This document shows, one piece after another, positions 6,201-7,481 of a DNA stretch of 7,481 nt (position 1 is the stretch's first letter; every line of letters begins with the position of its first letter). The notes below the pieces were generated by a model. It searched no databases and was not told the DNA's origin. It worked only from the letters and a program-made list of their open reading frames with translations. This DNA is from Acidobacteriota bacterium (GTDB taxonomy: Bacteria; Acidobacteriota; Vicinamibacteria; Vicinamibacterales; Fen-181). The DNA is taken from assembly GCA_003157675.1 (NCBI GenBank), contig PMKG01000175.1:1-7481 (forward strand). The letters run 5' to 3'. Position numbers and translations under genes: made by a program.

Positions 6201-6227
6201 TTGACACCATGGGCCGGTATGTATATC
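6201..6227 (+). promoter_or_regulatory. Candidate sigma70-type promoter without an obvious gene
   Basis: A perfect TTGACA (6201-6206) is followed after 15 bases by TATATC (6222-6227). An ATG at 6236 lies 8 bases further, where a leaderless transcript could start, but that frame gives only 42 codons with no recognisable features and runs antisense into the nucleotidyltransferase gene. It could drive an antisense RNA or be the remnant promoter of a lost gene. The spacer is shorter than ideal. The rest of 6123-6287 shows no gene. Confidence 0.35.
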
Positions 6228-6254
6228 GGGAAGTCATGCGCGGCGTCAATTGGG

Positions 6255-6274
6255 GCGCGGGGCGAGGCCCGCGC
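6255..6274 (-). terminator. GC-rich hairpin after the nucleotidyltransferase gene, possible terminator
   Basis: Seven-base arms GCGCGGG (6255-6261) and CCCGCGC (6268-6274) around a 6-base loop, starting 13 bases past the stop codon on the minus strand. No T-tract follows, so termination is only a possibility. Confidence 0.35.
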
Positions 6275-6287
6275 GTCGGCATTGCGA

Positions 6288-6749
6288 TCACTTCGGCAGG
6301 GAAGCCAGCACGTCGATGTCCGCCTGGTCGGCGGGCCGGCCCGTGCGCTTGGACGCGATGAGATCGTCGCGCCCGAGATAGGGAACGCGTGTGCCCTGAA
6401 TTCGGCGGACGACCCGCCCCCCCCAGGCTCGTTCGAAGCTGACGGTCCAGGCGACGGTCAGGATGTCGACCCGAGGATCGTCGCCGACAATGGTGATCGG
6501 GTGCCGAGCAATCTCGGAGGCATCGAGTTCGCGCGCCACGCCGTAGGGCAGGTCTCCGAGCGCCTCCAGCACGCGCGCCATGTTCGATTCGTCGCGGGGG
6601 ACGAGAATGTCCACGTCCTTGGTCGCCCTCACCGACCCGTGCAGGTTTGCAGCGACGCCGCCGGCCAGCAGATACCGCGCCCGGTGGCCGTTCAGCAGCC
6701 GGCAGACGCGAAGCACGCGGTTATCGGTACCAGGGATTGGTTTGCGCAC
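6288..6749 (-). CDS. Nucleotidyltransferase-fold protein (MNT/AbiEii-like)
   Basis: 153 residues with the polymerase-beta-type nucleotidyltransferase core. The segment LLAGGVAANLHGSVRATKDVDILV (27-50) contains the GG motif and the metal-binding pair D45/D47. A third acidic residue, D95, sits in PRVDILT, and the C-terminal LGRDDLIASKRTGRPADQADIDVL is a common ending in this group. Such proteins transfer nucleotides to proteins or RNA, and several act as antitoxins or toxins (HEPN-MNT, AbiE), but nothing here fixes the role. The GTG start at 6749 overlaps the upstream small gene by 29 bases. GGAG is present only 2 bases before it, which is too close for a good site. A second GTG at 6716, just after the upstream stop, would give a protein 11 residues shorter with the core intact. 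Both genes are probably transcribed together. Confidence 0.88.
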   Translation of the reverse strand: MRKPIPGTDNRVLRVCRLLNGHRARYLLAGGVAANLHGSVRATKDVDILVPRDESNMARVLEALGDLPYGVARELDASEIARHPITIVGDDPRVDILTVAWTVSFERAWGGRVVRRIQGTRVPYLGRDDLIASKRTGRPADQADIDVLASLPK

Positions 6750-6918
6750 GTCTCCAGCGCTCGTATTCGGCGAAGGTGGGGAAGGACCGGGCGAACGGCC
6801 GGAACCGAAAGGGAGTCAGCGCGCGGAAATCGGAGAACAGGCGCTCGGCCTCGGCCAGACAAGCCCCGGCGCCCCGCGCCTTCCTCCGTACCCCTCGCGC
6901 GCCCGGTCGCGATGTCAT
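6721..6918 (-). CDS. Small uncharacterised protein (65 aa) overlapping the nucleotidyltransferase gene
   Basis: I do not recognise a named family. The first 20 residues are Arg/Gly/Ala-rich; from about 21 the protein looks real: LAEAERLFSDFRALTPFRFRP, then SFPTFAEYERWRRAQ and the aromatic end TNPWYR. Aromatic and charged residues in this order are unlike random out-of-frame translation of GC-rich DNA. The ATG at 6918 has no Shine-Dalgarno, but a perfect TATAAT lies 7 bases upstream, as expected for a leaderless mRNA. The gene ends inside the next one (29-base overlap), typical of co-expressed pairs. It could be the partner of the nucleotidyltransferase, for example in a toxin-antitoxin-like pair, but no toxin motif (such as HEPN Rx4-6H) is seen. 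Confidence 0.72.
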   Translation of the reverse strand: MTSRPGARGVRRKARGAGACLAEAERLFSDFRALTPFRFRPFARSFPTFAEYERWRRAQTNPWYR

Positions 6919-6925
6919 GCGCGGG

Positions 6926-6931
6926 ATTATA
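6926..6931 (-). promoter_or_regulatory. -10 box TATAAT for a leaderless transcript
   Basis: On the minus strand TATAAT is followed by CCCGCGC and then the ATG at 6918, so transcription would begin at or next to the A of the start codon. No good -35 is seen 17 bases upstream. Six-base arms CCGCAG and CTGCGG (6932-6954 on the plus strand) flank the spacer and could be an operator. Confidence 0.6.
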
Positions 6932-6987
6932 CCGCAGCGTCGCTTTCTCTGCGGCTGTCTCCGAGGCGGGGTGGGCCGCGGCACGTC

Positions 6988-7022
6988 GGCTGACGGCTGA
7001 TGGCCGAGGGCTGACGGCCGAG
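6988..7022. repeat. Degenerate heptamer tandem array (GGCTGAC/GGCCGAG units)
   Basis: Five consecutive 7-base units: GGCTGAC, GGCTGAT, GGCCGAG, GGCTGAC, GGCCGAG. The first 16 bases recur at 6117-6132. The array lies in the 220-base gap (6919-7138) between the DUF885 gene and the small gene, where I see no coding sequence. Confidence 0.85.
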
Positions 7023-7090
7023 TCCGGCCCGTGGCTTGCGACTCGCAAGCGGCGGGACGTCGCCCCCGCTCGGCGTGACGGCGTGACACG

Positions 7091-7137
7091 GCCGAAAGCC
7101 AAACGCCGAAGGCCGAAAGCCGGCGAAGCCAGACGCC
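7091..7137. repeat. Degenerate heptamer tandem array (GCCGAAA units)
   Basis: Units GCCGAAA, GCCAAAC, GCCGAAG and GCCGAAA, then a 9-base unit GCCGGCGAA, then GCCAGAC and a partial GCC. The array reaches to 2 bases from the stop codon of the DUF885 gene. Confidence 0.8.
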
Positions 7138-7138
7138 G

Positions 7139-7481
7139 CTACTGCTTCGGCGCCTGCCCGTAGAACCTCCAGTCGATCGACATGTCGCGCGTCAGCTTCT
7201 GGCGGCTGAACACCAGCCGCAGCAGCGTGATGGGCATGCTGCCCTGGCGCAGGATTTCGTCGTGGAACGCCTTTTCGCGCATCTCGCCCGAGTCGACGAT
7301 CTCCTTTCGGAGCCCGCGCAGCTGGAGGCCACCCAGCAGGTAGGCCGCCTGGTAGAGCGGGGCGTAGTCCCCCTGAAACGACCGCCGCACCTCGCCGATG
7401 GCGTTCTCGCGCTCGAAGCCGACCCGATCCACGAGAAAGTCGACGCACTCCTGCGGCGACCAGTCGCCCATGTGGAACCGG
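7139..7481 (-). CDS. DUF885 family protein, C-terminal fragment (N-terminus beyond the window)
   Basis: The 113 visible residues match the usual end of DUF885 (COG4805) proteins: RFHMGDWSPQECVDFLVDRV, then GFERENAIGEVRRSFQGDYAPLYQAAYLLGGLQLRGLRKEI, and an FHDEILRQGSMPITLLR-type ending. DUF885 proteins are large, often exported, and resemble metallopeptidases; their HExxH-like metal site lies in the part outside this window. The Met at 7471 is internal, because homologous sequence (RFH) precedes it up to the edge. After the family core, about 20 extra residues (FSRQKLTRDMSIDWRFYG) follow before TAG at 7139. A heptamer repeat array begins 2 bases after the stop. Confidence 0.9.
   Translation of the reverse strand, partial: RFHMGDWSPQECVDFLVDRVGFERENAIGEVRRSFQGDYAPLYQAAYLLGGLQLRGLRKEIVDSGEMREKAFHDEILRQGSMPITLLRLVFSRQKLTRDMSIDWRFYGQAPKQ

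Noticed and set aside
6919..7089. Upstream extension of the 65-residue protein to 122 residues
   Set aside because: The extra residues are translated repeat and intergenic DNA, and the extension would run through the TATAAT box.
6129..7163. A 344-codon plus-strand open frame
   Set aside because: Antisense to the nucleotidyltransferase and small-protein genes, and it runs through two heptamer arrays; no domain recognised.

Overview
The window is GC-rich bacterial DNA with dense, mostly short-gapped genes on both strands. Gene starts are a mix of ATG and GTG, some with clear GGAGG-type ribosome binding sites and some with none. The gene content (DUF885 protein, secreted AstE/AspA-like zinc hydrolase, [2Fe-2S]-FAD oxidoreductase, bacterial SET protein) and the heptamer-type intergenic repeats suggest an Acidobacteriota chromosome, perhaps Vicinamibacteria. 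That placement is inference; no rRNA or other phylogenetic marker is present.

Left part (1-2785, minus strand). The window opens inside a [2Fe-2S]/FAD/NAD(P)-type oxidoreductase that starts with GTG at 1399 and runs off the left edge. A 309-base gap (1400-1708) follows, holding a strong hairpin built on a perfect 22-bp inverted repeat. It abuts the 3' end of a gene for an exported zinc-dependent succinylglutamate desuccinylase/aspartoacylase-family protein (1709-2785).

Middle part (2880-6122, plus strand). A divergent aldo/keto reductase (2880-3875) is followed by a 291-base repeat-rich gap. In that gap a tandem two-copy repeat appears to have inserted into one copy of a hairpin element, just upstream of the next ribosome binding site. 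Then comes a compact three-gene cluster: a membrane-anchored alpha/beta hydrolase (4167-5051), a SET-domain protein methyltransferase with a zinc-binding post-SET motif (5116-5634), and a small conserved protein of unknown function (5631-6122). The last two overlap by four bases (GTGA) and are probably translationally coupled.

Right part (6123-7481, minus strand). A 65-residue protein gene (6721-6918) overlaps a nucleotidyltransferase-fold gene (6288-6749). The small gene has a TATAAT box placed so that its mRNA would be leaderless. The C-terminal end of a DUF885 protein (7139-7481) enters from the right edge.

No complete pathway is encoded. The most unusual signals are the intergenic structures: several period-7 degenerate tandem arrays whose units share a GGC(T/C) core, the nested repeat insertion before the hydrolase gene, and the large hairpin at 1635-1702. 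The SET gene coupled to an uncharacterised partner and the small-protein/nucleotidyltransferase pair are the best candidates for functional modules worth following.
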